From Amycolatopsis sp. 2-15 (GTDB lineage Bacteria > Actinomycetota > Actinomycetes > Mycobacteriales > Pseudonocardiaceae): a stretch of DNA of 64,000 nucleotides. The number at the start of each line of letters is the position of its first letter. Positions within the stretch are counted from its first letter, which is position 1. This document shows positions 17,586-26,700 of the stretch, piece after piece. Location of the stretch: assembly GCF_030285625.1 (NCBI RefSeq), contig NZ_CP127294.1:3234001-3298000 (forward strand), given 5' to 3'. A program made the position numbers and the translations under genes. The notes beneath the pieces were generated by a model that saw only the letters and a program-made list of their open reading frames with translations, did not search any database and was not told the origin of the DNA.

Positions 17586-18758
17586 TCACGGGATCGGGCG
17601 CTCCAGCACCGCATGCAACAGGGCCGTCAACTCCGCCTCAAGATTCGCCCGCCCACTGACCCGACGGGTACGCGTCAGGTCATTGGCGATCGTCAACGCC
17701 GCGTGCACCCGGATCTTCGCCTCGCGCGCCGGCAGAGTGGGGGAGATCGTCGCCAGCAGGGCCACCCACTGGTCCACATAGTCCCGCTGCACGCGCAGCA
17801 GATCGGCCTTGTCGCGGTCCGGCATGGTGACGCGGTCGGCGGTGAAGGAGACCAGCAGTTCGGGCGTGTGCAGCAACGTGTGGACGTACGAAGCCGCCAG
17901 CCGGCGTAGTGCCGAGAGTTCGTCCGGCGCCCGCAGGGCCTGCTCGGCGGCGAGCGCGAGCCGGTCCGCGGCGCGGTGACCGATGGCGACCATCAGGGCC
18001 GCTTTGCTGGGAAAGTGCCGGTACACGCTCGGCCCGGCAATGCCGGCCGCGGCGCCGATGTCCTCCATGCTCACCGCGTGGAACCCGCGTTCGCCGAACA
18101 GTGAAGTGGCCGCGGCCAGTACCTGTTCGCGGCGGGAAGGTGTGCCGAGGCCGTCGCGGACCGGCTCGGCAGAGCCACCAGCCGGGAGTGTGCTGTTCAA
18201 CACAGCCAAGGCGAGCTCGACGAGCAGCGGAACGAACCGGCGACGGGCCACCGTCGTGTGGTGCACGGCCACGCTGCCGAACACCGACAGGGCGCCCCAG
18301 CAGAGGAACTCGGCGTCGTCGGTGGCCAGTGAGGGGCGGACGCCGAGCAGCGCCTTCGTCCAAGCGTCGAGCACCGCGCCCGACCGGTGGCGGATCTCGC
18401 GCCGCTCGTCGCGGGGCAGATGGGGGCCTTCCCAACGCCACAAAGCAGCGATCTCGCGCCGCTCGACGGCCTGCGTGGCGAGCCCCGTCAGCAGCACTTC
18501 CAGCTGGTCAGGCGCACCCGACAGCGCCGAAGCGGTCACCGCCTCCATGTCGTCGATCCCGGCCAGCACGACGTACGCCAGGATCGCCTGCTTGTCCGCG
18601 AAGTGCCGGTACAGCGCGGGACCGGTGACGCCCGCCGCGGCGGCGATGTCGTTGATGCCGACGCCGTGGAAGCCGCGCGCGCGAAACAGCCCCGCCGCGA
18701 CCGCGGCGAGCTGGGCCTTGCGGTCGCGGGGGCGCGACCCGCGGGCTGGAGTACTCAT
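17586..18758 (-). CDS. Tandem TetR regulator: two complete TetR modules in one chain
   Basis: Protein of 390 residues, twice the usual TetR length. The first HTH is at about 14-58 (AAGLFRARGFHGVGINDIAA then GPALYRHFADKQAIL); the second at about 212-256 (AATSLFGERGFHAVSMEDIG then GPSVYRHFPSKAAL). Each is followed by its own helical ligand-type domain, so one chain mimics a TetR dimer. The gene is divergent from the FadA-FadB operon, with a GTTA-type 16-bp dyad between them at 18828-18843. This suggests it controls beta-oxidation and its own gene, with an acyl-CoA as likely signal (inferred). Tandem TetR proteins of this kind occur in actinobacteria but are little studied. Confidence 0.88.
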   Translation of the reverse strand: MSTPARGSRPRDRKAQLAAVAAGLFRARGFHGVGINDIAAAAGVTGPALYRHFADKQAILAYVVLAGIDDMEAVTASALSGAPDQLEVLLTGLATQAVERREIAALWRWEGPHLPRDERREIRHRSGAVLDAWTKALLGVRPSLATDDAEFLCWGALSVFGSVAVHHTTVARRRFVPLLVELALAVLNSTLPAGGSAEPVRDGLGTPSRREQVLAAATSLFGERGFHAVSMEDIGAAAGIAGPSVYRHFPSKAALMVAIGHRAADRLALAAEQALRAPDELSALRRLAASYVHTLLHTPELLVSFTADRVTMPDRDKADLLRVQRDYVDQWVALLATISPTLPAREAKIRVHAALTIANDLTRTRRVSGRANLEAELTALLHAVLERPIP

Positions 18759-18827
18759 GGTGAACCGACGATAGCGTCAATCGGAACACGGGCAACCCAT
18801 TGACACCATCGGGTTCGCCAGGCTTAT

Positions 18828-18843
18828 GTTAATGGGCATTAGC
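18828..18843. promoter_or_regulatory. Putative operator between the tandem TetR gene and fadAB
   Basis: GTTAATGGGCATTAGC has a perfect core TAATG-N2-CATTA plus paired outer G and C, with one mismatch. It is 16 bp long like the operators at 1231 and 3776 and shares their GTTA...TA(A/G)C ends. It lies 70 bases from the tandem TetR start and 75 bases from the thiolase start. Confidence 0.6.
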
Positions 18844-18917
18844 ACCCATGGCTCGGTATGCTCGGCCGTGAGATACACCGAAGTGTCCAACCACGCCGCT
18901 GCGCGGAGGAGTGTTCA

Positions 18918-20129
18918 GTGAGTAGCGAGGCCTACATCTACGAGGCGATGCGCACGCCTCGAGGTAAGAACAAGGGCGGTGCCCTCCACGGCACCAAGCC
19001 GCTCGACCTGGTGGTCGGGCTGATCGAAGAGCTCAAGGTCCGCCACCCGAACCTCGACCCGAAGGCGATCGACGACGTCGTGCTCGGCGTGGTCTCCCCG
19101 GTGGGTGAGCAGGGCGCCGACATCGCGCGCACCGCCGCCCTCGTGTCGGGTTTGCCGGAGACGGTCGCGGGCGTGCAGCTCAACCGTTTCTGCGCGTCGG
19201 GCCTGGAGGCCACGAACATCGCGGCCCAGAAGGTGCGCTCTGGCTGGGACCAGCTGATCATCGCGGGCGGTGTGGAGTCCATGTCGCGCGTGCCGATGGG
19301 TTCCGACGGCGGCGCGCTGTTCATGGACCCGACCACGGCCTACGACGAGTACATCGTGCCGCAGGGCATCGGCGCCGACCTGATCGCGACGATGGAGGGC
19401 TTCAGCCGCGAGGACGTCGACCGGTTCGCGGTGCGTTCGCAGGAGAAGGCCGAGGCGGCCTGGTCCGGCGGCTACTTCGCGAAGTCCGTGGTGCCCGTGA
19501 AGGACATCAACGGCGTCACGATCCTCGACCACGACGAGCACCGCCGCCCCGGCAGCACCGTCGAGGGCTTGGCGAAGCTCAAGCCGGCGTTCACCACGAT
19601 CGGTGACATGGGCGGCTTCGACGCCGTCGCGCTGCAGAAGTACCACCAGGTCGAGAAGATCGACCACGTCCACACGGGTGGCAACTCCTCCGGCATCGTC
19701 GACGGCGCGGCCATCGTGCTCGTCGGCAGCGAGGAGGTCGGCAAGACCTTCGGCCTCACGCCGAAGGCGCGTATCGTCGCGACCGCCGCCATCGGCTCGG
19801 AGCCGACGATCATGCTCACCGGCCCCACGCCGGCCACGCAGAAGGTGCTCAAGACCGCGGGCCTGACCCCGGACGACATCGACCTGTGGGAGCTCAACGA
19901 GGCGTTCGCCTCCGTCGTGCTCAAGTGGATGAAGGACCTGCACCTGCCCGAGGAGAAGGTCAACGTCAACGGCGGCGCGATCGCCATGGGCCACCCGCTC
20001 GGCGCCACCGGCGCGATGCTGGTCGGGACCGTGGTCGACGAGCTGGAACGCCGCCAGGCGCGCCGCGCCCTGGTGACCCTGTGCATCGGCGGCGGCATGG
20101 GCGTCGCGACCATCATCGAGCGGGTGTGA
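18918..20129 (+). CDS. fadA: Acetyl-CoA C-acyltransferase, beta subunit of the trifunctional beta-oxidation complex
   Basis: Thiolase of 403 residues from the GTG at 18918, chosen because GGAGG lies 9 bases before it; an upstream ATG at 18858 would add a non-homologous leader. Active-site elements are complete: [12 protein letters not shown] (nucleophilic Cys), [16 protein letters not shown] (His) and LCIGGGMG (C-terminal Cys). It cleaves 3-ketoacyl-CoA to acetyl-CoA. Length and the adjacent fadB match mycobacterial FadA-FadB, which form an alpha2beta2 trifunctional complex. The two genes are 9 bases apart. Confidence 0.92.
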   Translation: MSSEAYIYEAMRTPRGKNKGGALHGTKPLDLVVGLIEELKVRHPNLDPKAIDDVVLGVVSPVGEQGADIARTAALVSGLPETVAGVQLNRFCASGLEATNIAAQKVRSGWDQLIIAGGVESMSRVPMGSDGGALFMDPTTAYDEYIVPQGIGADLIATMEGFSREDVDRFAVRSQEKAEAAWSGGYFAKSVVPVKDINGVTILDHDEHRRPGSTVEGLAKLKPAFTTIGDMGGFDAVALQKYHQVEKIDHVHTGGNSSGIVDGAAIVLVGSEEVGKTFGLTPKARIVATAAIGSEPTIMLTGPTPATQKVLKTAGLTPDDIDLWELNEAFASVVLKWMKDLHLPEEKVNVNGGAIAMGHPLGATGAMLVGTVVDELERRQARRALVTLCIGGGMGVATIIERV

Positions 20130-20138
20130 GGATCCAGA

Positions 20139-22310
20139 ATGGCTGAGAGCAAGACCATCCGCTGGGAGAAGGACGCGGACGGCATCGTCACGCTGACACT
20201 GGACGATCCCAACCAGTCGGCCAACACCATGAACTCCGCGTTCCGCGAGTCGCTCGGCGTGACCGTCGACCGGCTGGAGGCGGAGAAGGACGACATCACC
20301 GGTGTCGTGATCACGTCGGCCAAGAAGACGTTCTTCGCCGGTGGCGACCTGCGTGACCTGATCCAGGCCAAGCCGGAGCAGGCCGCCGCTTTCACCGAGT
20401 CCAGCACGCTGATGAAGACGCAGATGCGCCGCATCGAGCAGCTCGGCAAGCCTGTCGTCGCGGCCATCAACGGCGCCGCGCTCGGCGGCGGCCTCGAGAT
20501 CGCGCTCGCCACGCACCACCGCATCGCGGCCGACGCGAAGGGCAGCCAGATCGGCCTGCCCGAGGTCACGCTGGGCCTGCTGCCCGGTGGCGGCGGCGTC
20601 GTGCGCACCGTGCGGCTGCTCGGCATCCAGAGCGCGCTGCTGAACGTGCTGCTGCAGGGCACGCGTCACAAGCCGCGCAAGGCGCTGGAGCTGGGCCTGG
20701 TCCACGAGGTCGTGGACACCGTCGAGGAGCTGGTGCCCGCCGCCAAGGCGTGGATCAAGGCCAACCCCGAGGGCGGCGTGCAGCCGTGGGACGTCAAGGG
20801 ATACAAGATCCCGGGCGGCACCCCGTCGAACCCGAGCTTCGCGGCGAACCTGCCCGCGTTCCCGGCGAACCTGCGCAAGCAGCTCAAGGGCGCGCCGATG
20901 CCGGCGCCGCGCGCGATCCTGGCCGCGGCCATCGAGGGCGCGCAGGTCGACTTCGACACCGCGATCAAGGTCGAGACGCGCTACTTCGTCAGCCTGGCCA
21001 CCGGTCAGGTCTCGAAGAACATGACGAAGGCGTTCTTCTTCGACCTGCAGTCGATCAACTCGGGCAACTCGCGGCCGGACGGCTTCGAGAAGTACACCGC
21101 TCGCAAGGTGGGTGTGCTCGGCGCCGGGATGATGGGCGCGGCGATCGCGTACGTCTCCGCGAAGGCCGGCATCGACGTCGTGCTCAAGGACGTCTCGCAG
21201 GAAGCCGCCGACAAGGGCAAGGGCTACGCGGTCAAGCTCGAGGAGAAGGCCCTCTCGCGCGGCAAGACCACGAAGGAGAAGTCCGACGAGCTGCTCGGCC
21301 GCATCAAGGCGACCGGCGACGCGGCCGACTTCGAGGGCGTCGACTTCGTGATCGAGGCCGTGTTCGAGAGCGTCGAGCTCAAGCACAAGGTGTTCGGCGA
21401 GATCGAGAGCATCGTGAACTCCGACGCGGTGCTGGGCTCCAACACCTCGACCCTGCCGATCACCACCCTCGCCGAGGGCGTGAAACGGACCGAGGACTTC
21501 ATCGGGATCCACTTCTTCTCGCCGGTGGACAAGATGCCGCTGGTCGAGATCATCTGCGGTGAGAAGACTTCGCCCGCGACGCTCGCGAAGGTCTTCGACT
21601 ACACCCTGCAGATCAAGAAGACCCCGATCGTCGTCAACGACAGCCGCGGCTTCTTCACTTCGCGCGTGATCGGCACGTTCATCAACGAGGCCGTCGCCGC
21701 GCTGGGCGAGGGTGTCGAGCCGGCGTCGATCGAGCAGGCGGGTTCGCAGGCCGGCTACCCGGCGCCGCCGCTGCAGCTGATGGACGAGCTCACGCTCACG
21801 CTGCCGCGCAAGATCCGGGTCGAGACCAAGGCCGCGGTCGAGGCCTCCGGCGGCACCTGGACGCCGCACGCGTCGGAAGCCGTGATCGACCGCATGCTCG
21901 ACGAGTACGACCGCAAGGGCCGCAGCACCGGCGCCGGCTTCTACGAGTACGACGAGAACGGCAAGCGCACCGGCCTCTGGCCCGGCCTGCGCGACGCCTT
22001 CAAGTCCGGCACCGGCGACGTCCCCTTCGAGGATCTCAAGGAGCGCATGCTCTTCGCCGAGGCCCTGGAAACGGTGAAGTGCTTCGACGAGGGCGTGCTG
22101 ACCACGGTGGCCGACGCGAACATCGGGTCGATCTTCGGGATCGGGTTCCCGGCGTGGACCGGTGGCGTGATCCAGTACATCAACCAGTACGCCGGTGGGT
22201 TGCAGGGCTTTGTCGACCGGTCGCGTGAGCTGGCCGCGCGGTACGGCGACCACTTCCTGCCGCCGGAGTCGCTGGTGGCGAAGGCTGCCAAGGGTGAGAT
22301 CTACGAATAG
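20139..22310 (+). CDS. fadB: FadB-type enoyl-CoA hydratase/3-hydroxyacyl-CoA dehydrogenase, alpha subunit
   Basis: Protein of 723 residues, matching mycobacterial FadB. Domains in order: crotonase/enoyl-CoA hydratase (about 1-190; INGAALGGGLEIALA and IGLPEVTLGLLPGGGG with a catalytic Glu), linker, NAD-binding 3-hydroxyacyl-CoA dehydrogenase (GVLGAGMMGAAIAYVSAKAG near 325), and C-terminal dehydrogenase domain (FTSRVIGTFINEA). The catalytic His is in IGIHFFSPVDKMPLVEI. It hydrates enoyl-CoA and oxidises the 3-hydroxy product for FadA. It is followed by a strong bidirectional terminator. Confidence 0.93.
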   Translation: MAESKTIRWEKDADGIVTLTLDDPNQSANTMNSAFRESLGVTVDRLEAEKDDITGVVITSAKKTFFAGGDLRDLIQAKPEQAAAFTESSTLMKTQMRRIEQLGKPVVAAINGAALGGGLEIALATHHRIAADAKGSQIGLPEVTLGLLPGGGGVVRTVRLLGIQSALLNVLLQGTRHKPRKALELGLVHEVVDTVEELVPAAKAWIKANPEGGVQPWDVKGYKIPGGTPSNPSFAANLPAFPANLRKQLKGAPMPAPRAILAAAIEGAQVDFDTAIKVETRYFVSLATGQVSKNMTKAFFFDLQSINSGNSRPDGFEKYTARKVGVLGAGMMGAAIAYVSAKAGIDVVLKDVSQEAADKGKGYAVKLEEKALSRGKTTKEKSDELLGRIKATGDAADFEGVDFVIEAVFESVELKHKVFGEIESIVNSDAVLGSNTSTLPITTLAEGVKRTEDFIGIHFFSPVDKMPLVEIICGEKTSPATLAKVFDYTLQIKKTPIVVNDSRGFFTSRVIGTFINEAVAALGEGVEPASIEQAGSQAGYPAPPLQLMDELTLTLPRKIRVETKAAVEASGGTWTPHASEAVIDRMLDEYDRKGRSTGAGFYEYDENGKRTGLWPGLRDAFKSGTGDVPFEDLKERMLFAEALETVKCFDEGVLTTVADANIGSIFGIGFPAWTGGVIQYINQYAGGLQGFVDRSRELAARYGDHFLPPESLVAKAAKGEIYE

Positions 22311-22313
22311 GTT

Positions 22314-22892
22314 CTAGACGCTGAGCGAAAAAGGCTCTTTCCCGGATTCGTCCGGGGAAGAGCCTTTTTCGTTGTCGGGCACCAGGTCCAGGCGGATGGT
22401 GTAGCCGAGGAAACGGGCGTACATCAGGAACTCGCACAGCGCCAAGTCGTGCACGGTCGGGCTGTACTCGAGGCACCAGATGTGGAGGGGGCTGGTGTCG
22501 AGGGCCTCGGCGAGGTCGGTGCGCGAGCGGCCGGTGGCCAGGCGGGCGCGGCGCAGTTTTTCCTGCAGGCGACGGGGTTCGGCCATGGCGTCCGCGTCGG
22601 GGTCCAGGGTCGTGAAGTCGGTGTGGGGCATGCGTTCGCGCCAGGGCAGGGGGCGTTCGGCGGGGTCGTCTTCCACGATCAGCAGGCGAATGCCGTAACC
22701 GAGTTCGTGGGCGTAGCCGGCGAGCCGGTGCAGGCCTTTCGAGTGCGGGGCGCGGAACCACCACCGGGCGGCGGTGACGCGGTTGGGGAGGCCGGTCATC
22801 TCCTGGATGTTCGAGAGAGTCCAGCCGCGGGAGTAGCGGATTTCCTCCAGCCGCGTCCGCGCCACCTCGATCTGTTCCGTCAACGAATCCAT
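22314..22892 (-). CDS. Internally duplicated helix-turn-helix-like protein
   Basis: Protein of 192 residues not assignable to a named family. It is a two-fold repeat. Residues about 6-77 and 105-178 each begin with an XRE-like helical set (RLEEIRYSRGWTLSNIQEMTGL; LRRARLATGRSRTDLAEALDT) and end in matching strands (YAHELGYGIRLLIVED; YARFLGYTIRLDLVPD). It starts 15 bases from the first of two 20-bp operators shared with the divergent GntR gene, so it is probably repressed by that protein. A regulatory pair of this form resembles control modules of actinomycete integrative elements, but no integrase or replication gene is adjacent. The last codons form the fadB terminator. Confidence 0.75.
   Translation of the reverse strand: MDSLTEQIEVARTRLEEIRYSRGWTLSNIQEMTGLPNRVTAARWWFRAPHSKGLHRLAGYAHELGYGIRLLIVEDDPAERPLPWRERMPHTDFTTLDPDADAMAEPRRLQEKLRRARLATGRSRTDLAEALDTSPLHIWCLEYSPTVHDLALCEFLMYARFLGYTIRLDLVPDNEKGSSPDESGKEPFSLSV
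22328..22369. terminator. Strong bidirectional terminator after fadB
   Basis: AAAAAGGCTCTT and AAGAGCCTTTTT frame a GC stem (TCCCGGA/TCCGGGGA) with a TTCG tetraloop. T-runs stand on both strands. It lies inside the last codons of the convergent HTH gene, which therefore encodes part of its own terminator. Confidence 0.9.
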
Positions 22893-22906
22893 GGTTCACC
22901 ATCCAG

Positions 22907-22926
22907 CAACTTGTCCTGACGAGTTG
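22907..22926. promoter_or_regulatory. GntR/HutC-type operator, copy 1
   Basis: CAACTTGTCCTGACGAGTTG is an imperfect dyad CAACT-N-GTC-N2-GAC-N-AGTTG. The core resembles the TGGTCTAGACCA-type sites of HutC-subfamily GntR proteins. It lies 15 bases from the HTH gene start. Confidence 0.75.
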
Positions 22927-22949
22927 CGCTACCGTGACATACAGTGGGG

Positions 22950-22969
22950 CAACTGGTCAAGACAAGTTG
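22950..22969. promoter_or_regulatory. GntR/HutC-type operator, copy 2
   Basis: CAACTGGTCAAGACAAGTTG is, read on the opposite strand, identical to copy 1 at 18 of 20 positions. The two centres are 43 bp apart, about four helical turns, so two dimers would sit on one face. It ends 20 bases before the GntR start. Confidence 0.75.
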
Positions 22970-22989
22970 ATGAGTGCGAGAATGTTGGC

Positions 22990-23754
22990 ATGGTGGATCG
23001 CAGAAGCGGCATCCCTGCGTTTCGGCAGGTCGCCGGGGATCTTCGCGGCAAGATCGCGGCAGGTGAGTACGCCCCGGGCGAGCAGTTGCCCAGTGAGCGC
23101 GAGTTGGTCGACACCTACGGTGTGTCGCGGCCGACCGTTCGGGAAGCGGTGAACATGCTGCGCTCGGAAGGTCTCGTGACCTCGGAGCACGGACGCGGAG
23201 TGTTCGTCCGGCCGCCGGCGCTGGTGCAGGAACGAGTGGCGACCACTAGGCTTTCGCGCGCCGCCCGGCAAAGTGACCGCGGCGCCTTTCGCGCCGATGC
23301 CACCGCGCGCGGTCTCACGCCCTCCGCGTCGGTCGAGGTCCGGTTCGAGCATGCCGACAGCCGAGTTGCCACGAGGCTTGCGATCGCCGAAGGCGACGAA
23401 GTGACCGTTCGGGACCGCGTGATGCGCGCCGATGATCTGGTCGTGCAGCTCGCGGTGTCGAGGTTGCCGCGCGAGCTGACCCGCGGCACTGTCATCGAAG
23501 ATCCCGAGACCGGGCCCGGCGGCACTTACGCGCGGCTGGAGGATGCTGGGCACCGGCTCGGCTCGTTCACCGAACAGGTCGGGGCGCGCATGCCGTCGCC
23601 GGACGAGACCTCGTTGTTGCAGCTCGCCGATGGTGTCCCGGTCATCACCCTCACCCGGGTGGCCTACGGCGCCGACGGCACGCCGCTCGAAATGAACGAC
23701 ATGGTCCTGGCCGCGGACCGCTACGAGCTGTCCTACGAATGGCCCGCCGACTAG
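22990..23754 (+). CDS. GntR-family regulator, HutC subfamily
   Basis: Regulator of 254 residues from the ATG at 22990; the frame runs on upstream through the operators, so the longer form is unlikely. The winged helix is at about 5-75 (IPAFRQVAGDLRGKIAAGEY, LPSERELVDTYGVSRPTVRE, GLVTSEHGRGVFVR). The C-terminal UTRA domain at about 95-250 is the ligand-binding part typical of HutC proteins. Two 20-bp dyads lie between it and the divergent duplicated-HTH gene, indicating autoregulation. The ligand is unknown. The receptor-like gene follows 66 bases downstream on the same strand and might be cotranscribed. Confidence 0.88.
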   Translation: MVDRRSGIPAFRQVAGDLRGKIAAGEYAPGEQLPSERELVDTYGVSRPTVREAVNMLRSEGLVTSEHGRGVFVRPPALVQERVATTRLSRAARQSDRGAFRADATARGLTPSASVEVRFEHADSRVATRLAIAEGDEVTVRDRVMRADDLVVQLAVSRLPRELTRGTVIEDPETGPGGTYARLEDAGHRLGSFTEQVGARMPSPDETSLLQLADGVPVITLTRVAYGADGTPLEMNDMVLAADRYELSYEWPAD

Positions 23755-23820
23755 TCCATTCGCTGCGGTGTCGGCAGAAATGCCGGGAGCCGTCCCGCTC
23801 GTCGCATGTGAAACTGGTTC

Positions 23821-26622
23821 ATGGACCAGACCATGACGACGCCCACCGCGGAGCGCGAAGACCCGCTCGCGTTCGCGGGGTCCGACAAGCTGGTGAAGCT
23901 CGTCGGCGCGCTGTACCAACGGCCGCGGATGGGGGATCGGCCGCGGTCGTTGCACTCGGCGAACGTCGAGTGGGAGCCGGGCTACCAGCAGGAACGCGCG
24001 GGCCGCAAGGGTTTGCCGATGGTGTGCCTGGTGGGGCCGGCCGAGGGTGTGCTCGAAGAGTTCAAGCGGCGCCTGGGCACGGCGCGGCCCAGCGGCGGCG
24101 TGCGCTACGCGTACCTGCCGCTCGACCAGCGCAAAGACGCGGAAGGTCCCGCGACCGAGGCGAGCATCCACGCGATCCGCGACATCCTGTGGGAAGCGCG
24201 CACCGAACTGCTGCGCAGCCCGCGTTCGCGTGGCTCGGGGTTGCGGTTCGGGCTGTTCACGCTCGTCGTGCAGCTGATGGCCGAAAAGCTGCCGGCGTCG
24301 GATCCGCCGGAGCGGACGTTGCTGCGCAAGCTGCAGGACAACGGCCTGCTGGTGCGCTTCCGCTCGGCGATCGAGAACGTCGGCAAGGAGCTGGTGCCGT
24401 CCAACGACGCGTGGAAGTACCCGTTGCTGGTGCTGCGGCTGCTGACGATGGCGACGTTCCGGCTCGCCGTCACCGGCCGCGTGCCGCTGCTTTCCGGGCG
24501 GTACCGGTGGTTCCTGCGCCAGCCGCACCTCGCGCCGGAGATGTCGGGCAGCTTCGTGCGCTTCGCGGTGCGCCTCACCGACGGCGAGTGGCAGCAGGAG
24601 TCGCCGGAGTTCGTCGCGCGGCTGCTGGTCAACGCGTTCCTCGAAGACCTGCGCCGCGGCTACCGGCGGCAGTTCTTCCGGCGCCGGCGCATGACGTACC
24701 CGGTGCTGCTGCTCGACCACGTCACCACCACCAACGGCGGCTACCGGCTGCTGGAGCTGATCAACGACGTGCGCAACCAGACCGGGCTGTTCGACCCGCT
24801 GCTGGTGGTCAGCACGAGCGACGCGCCGCCGCCGGAGAGCCGGCCGAGCCAGGACCGTCCACGGTGGACCGCGGCGGACGCGGGCGACGCGTACCGCTCG
24901 TGGCAGCACGAGCTGCTCCGCGACCGCCGCGCCCGCGACGCCGCCGCGTGGTACCTGCCGATCGGCCTCGACCCTGGCACGCCCGAGCAGCAGAGCAGGG
25001 CGCGCAAGCCTTGCAGTCGCTGGGGGACACGTATGTGCTCCGGCGCAGGCAGTCGAGCCCGCCGTGGTGGGCGACGCGGTGGATGCGGCTGGGGGTGCCG
25101 CTGGTGATCGTCGCGCTGGTGGCGAGTTTCGTCGGCGTGCGGTACCAGGACTACCGGACCAGCCACTGTGGGACGTCGAGCGAGTGGCTCACGTGGACGG
25201 GCACCGAGTGCGTGGGGATCTCCGACGGCTCGTTCTCGGTGTACCAGCCCGCCGACGACACCATCCGGCAGGTGCTTTCCGTGATCACGGACCAGAACCG
25301 GCGCGCGGCCGAGCTGCACGACGTGCACCCGGAACGGCCGTACATCACGCTCGTCGACCTCGAGGCGCTGACGTCGTCCAACGGCACGCCCGAAGGCCTC
25401 ACCGCGGAACGCGAATCACTGGAAGGCGTCGCGGTCGCGCAGCTGCGGCAGCTCACCGCGACGGCGTCGGCCGAGCCGATCGTGCGCGTGCTCGTGGCGA
25501 ACGGCGGGCTCGGGATGCGGCAGGGCGTGGCCGTCGCGCGGCAGCTGAGCCGGATGGCCGAGCAGGACCGCAGCATCGTCGGCGTGGTGGGGCTGGACAT
25601 GAGCAGCCTGCCGACGCAGCAGACCATCCGCGCACTCGGCGACGCCGGGCTGCCGGTGGTGGCTTCGACGCTGTCGGCCGACGGGCTCGCCGACCAGAAC
25701 CCGGTGTACTTCCAGGTGGCGCCGCAAAACCGTCGTGAGGCCGCGGTGGCCGCGGCGTTCGCCGCTACCCGGCCGGGTCCGAAGGTCTCGCGCGTGTACT
25801 ACTCGGACGACGATTCCGACACCTACAGTACGAACCTGCGTGATGACGTCATGAAGTCATTCGCGGACAAGGGGTTTTTCGGTCGACGCCCGGGCTTTCA
25901 CACCGGACGGCGGCCAGCAGGCGCCGTCGTCGCACGACCGCTACGGCGAACGTCTCGTCGGCAACGCCGCCGCGGCTGGCCGGGACACGTGCTCCTACAA
26001 CGGTTTTGTCCTCTTCGCCGGCCGCGGCGTCCCGGACTTCGGCGACTTCGCCGCCGGCGCCGCCCAGTGCGGCAGCACTGCCACGATCATCGGGGACGAC
26101 GACGTTTCGCGGTATGTCGCCGACCAGGTGGCGCGCGAACAGAACCGCGCGCTGCCGTACTACTACCTGTCGTTCGCCAGCGAACCGGCGACCGACCCGC
26201 AAGGCTTGGCGCGCGACTTCTACACCACGCTGGACCGCACGCTGTTCCTGTTCGAGCAGACCGAACGCGGCCGCTCCTTCGACGGCCACGCCGCCCTGTC
26301 ATACGACGCCGCTTTGGTGATGATCACGGCCACCGCCTACCTGCGCGAGACATCCGCCAACGTCCCCGTGACGCCGGGCGCGGTGTGGCGCGAGATCACC
26401 GCCATCCACACCTCCCGCCCGGACGACCACCAGACGAACAAATACATCGAAGGCGTCACCGGCACCATTGACTACGGCGGCGACATCGGCCGCCATGTGC
26501 CGGAAGCCAAGCCGGTCTCGGTGCTGCGCGTCGAGGGTGGCGAAGTGGTGCGGGGGTTGCAGGGCTTCTGCGGGATGGCGGCGGGGCACACGTCGGATGG
26601 GTGGTGCCCGGCGGATTCGTGA
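23821..26622 (+). pseudogene. Receptor-like protein (NTPase-like domain, one TM, periplasmic-binding domain) with two frameshifts
   Basis: Reading one frame to about 24995, a second to about 25875, then the first again gives one protein of about 930 residues. The N-terminal 390 residues are cytoplasmic, with a degenerate P-loop-like CLVGPAEGVLEEF and a Walker-B-like VLLLDHVTTTNGGY. One membrane helix follows (LGVPLVIVALVASFVG). The exterior part has GTECVGISDGSF and a type-1 periplasmic-binding fold as in branched-chain amino acid receptors (IVGVVGLDMSSLPTQQTIRA to PYYYLSFASEPATD). The first break looks like a one-base loss near 24989-24999; the second is an extra base in GGGGTTTTT at 25871-25879. 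No ABC permease is adjacent. Either it is a broken gene or the consensus has indels. Confidence 0.75.
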
Positions 26623-26700
26623 GTGGGTGTCTATCTCGGCGGCCAGTAGCGGACGCAGGTTTCAGGCAAGGTGGTGCCGCCATCTTCCCAAGGGGCAGGC

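Noticed and set aside
18915..22253. A 1112-codon minus-strand frame opposite fadAB
   Set aside because: Antisense shadow of two complete, conserved enzymes.
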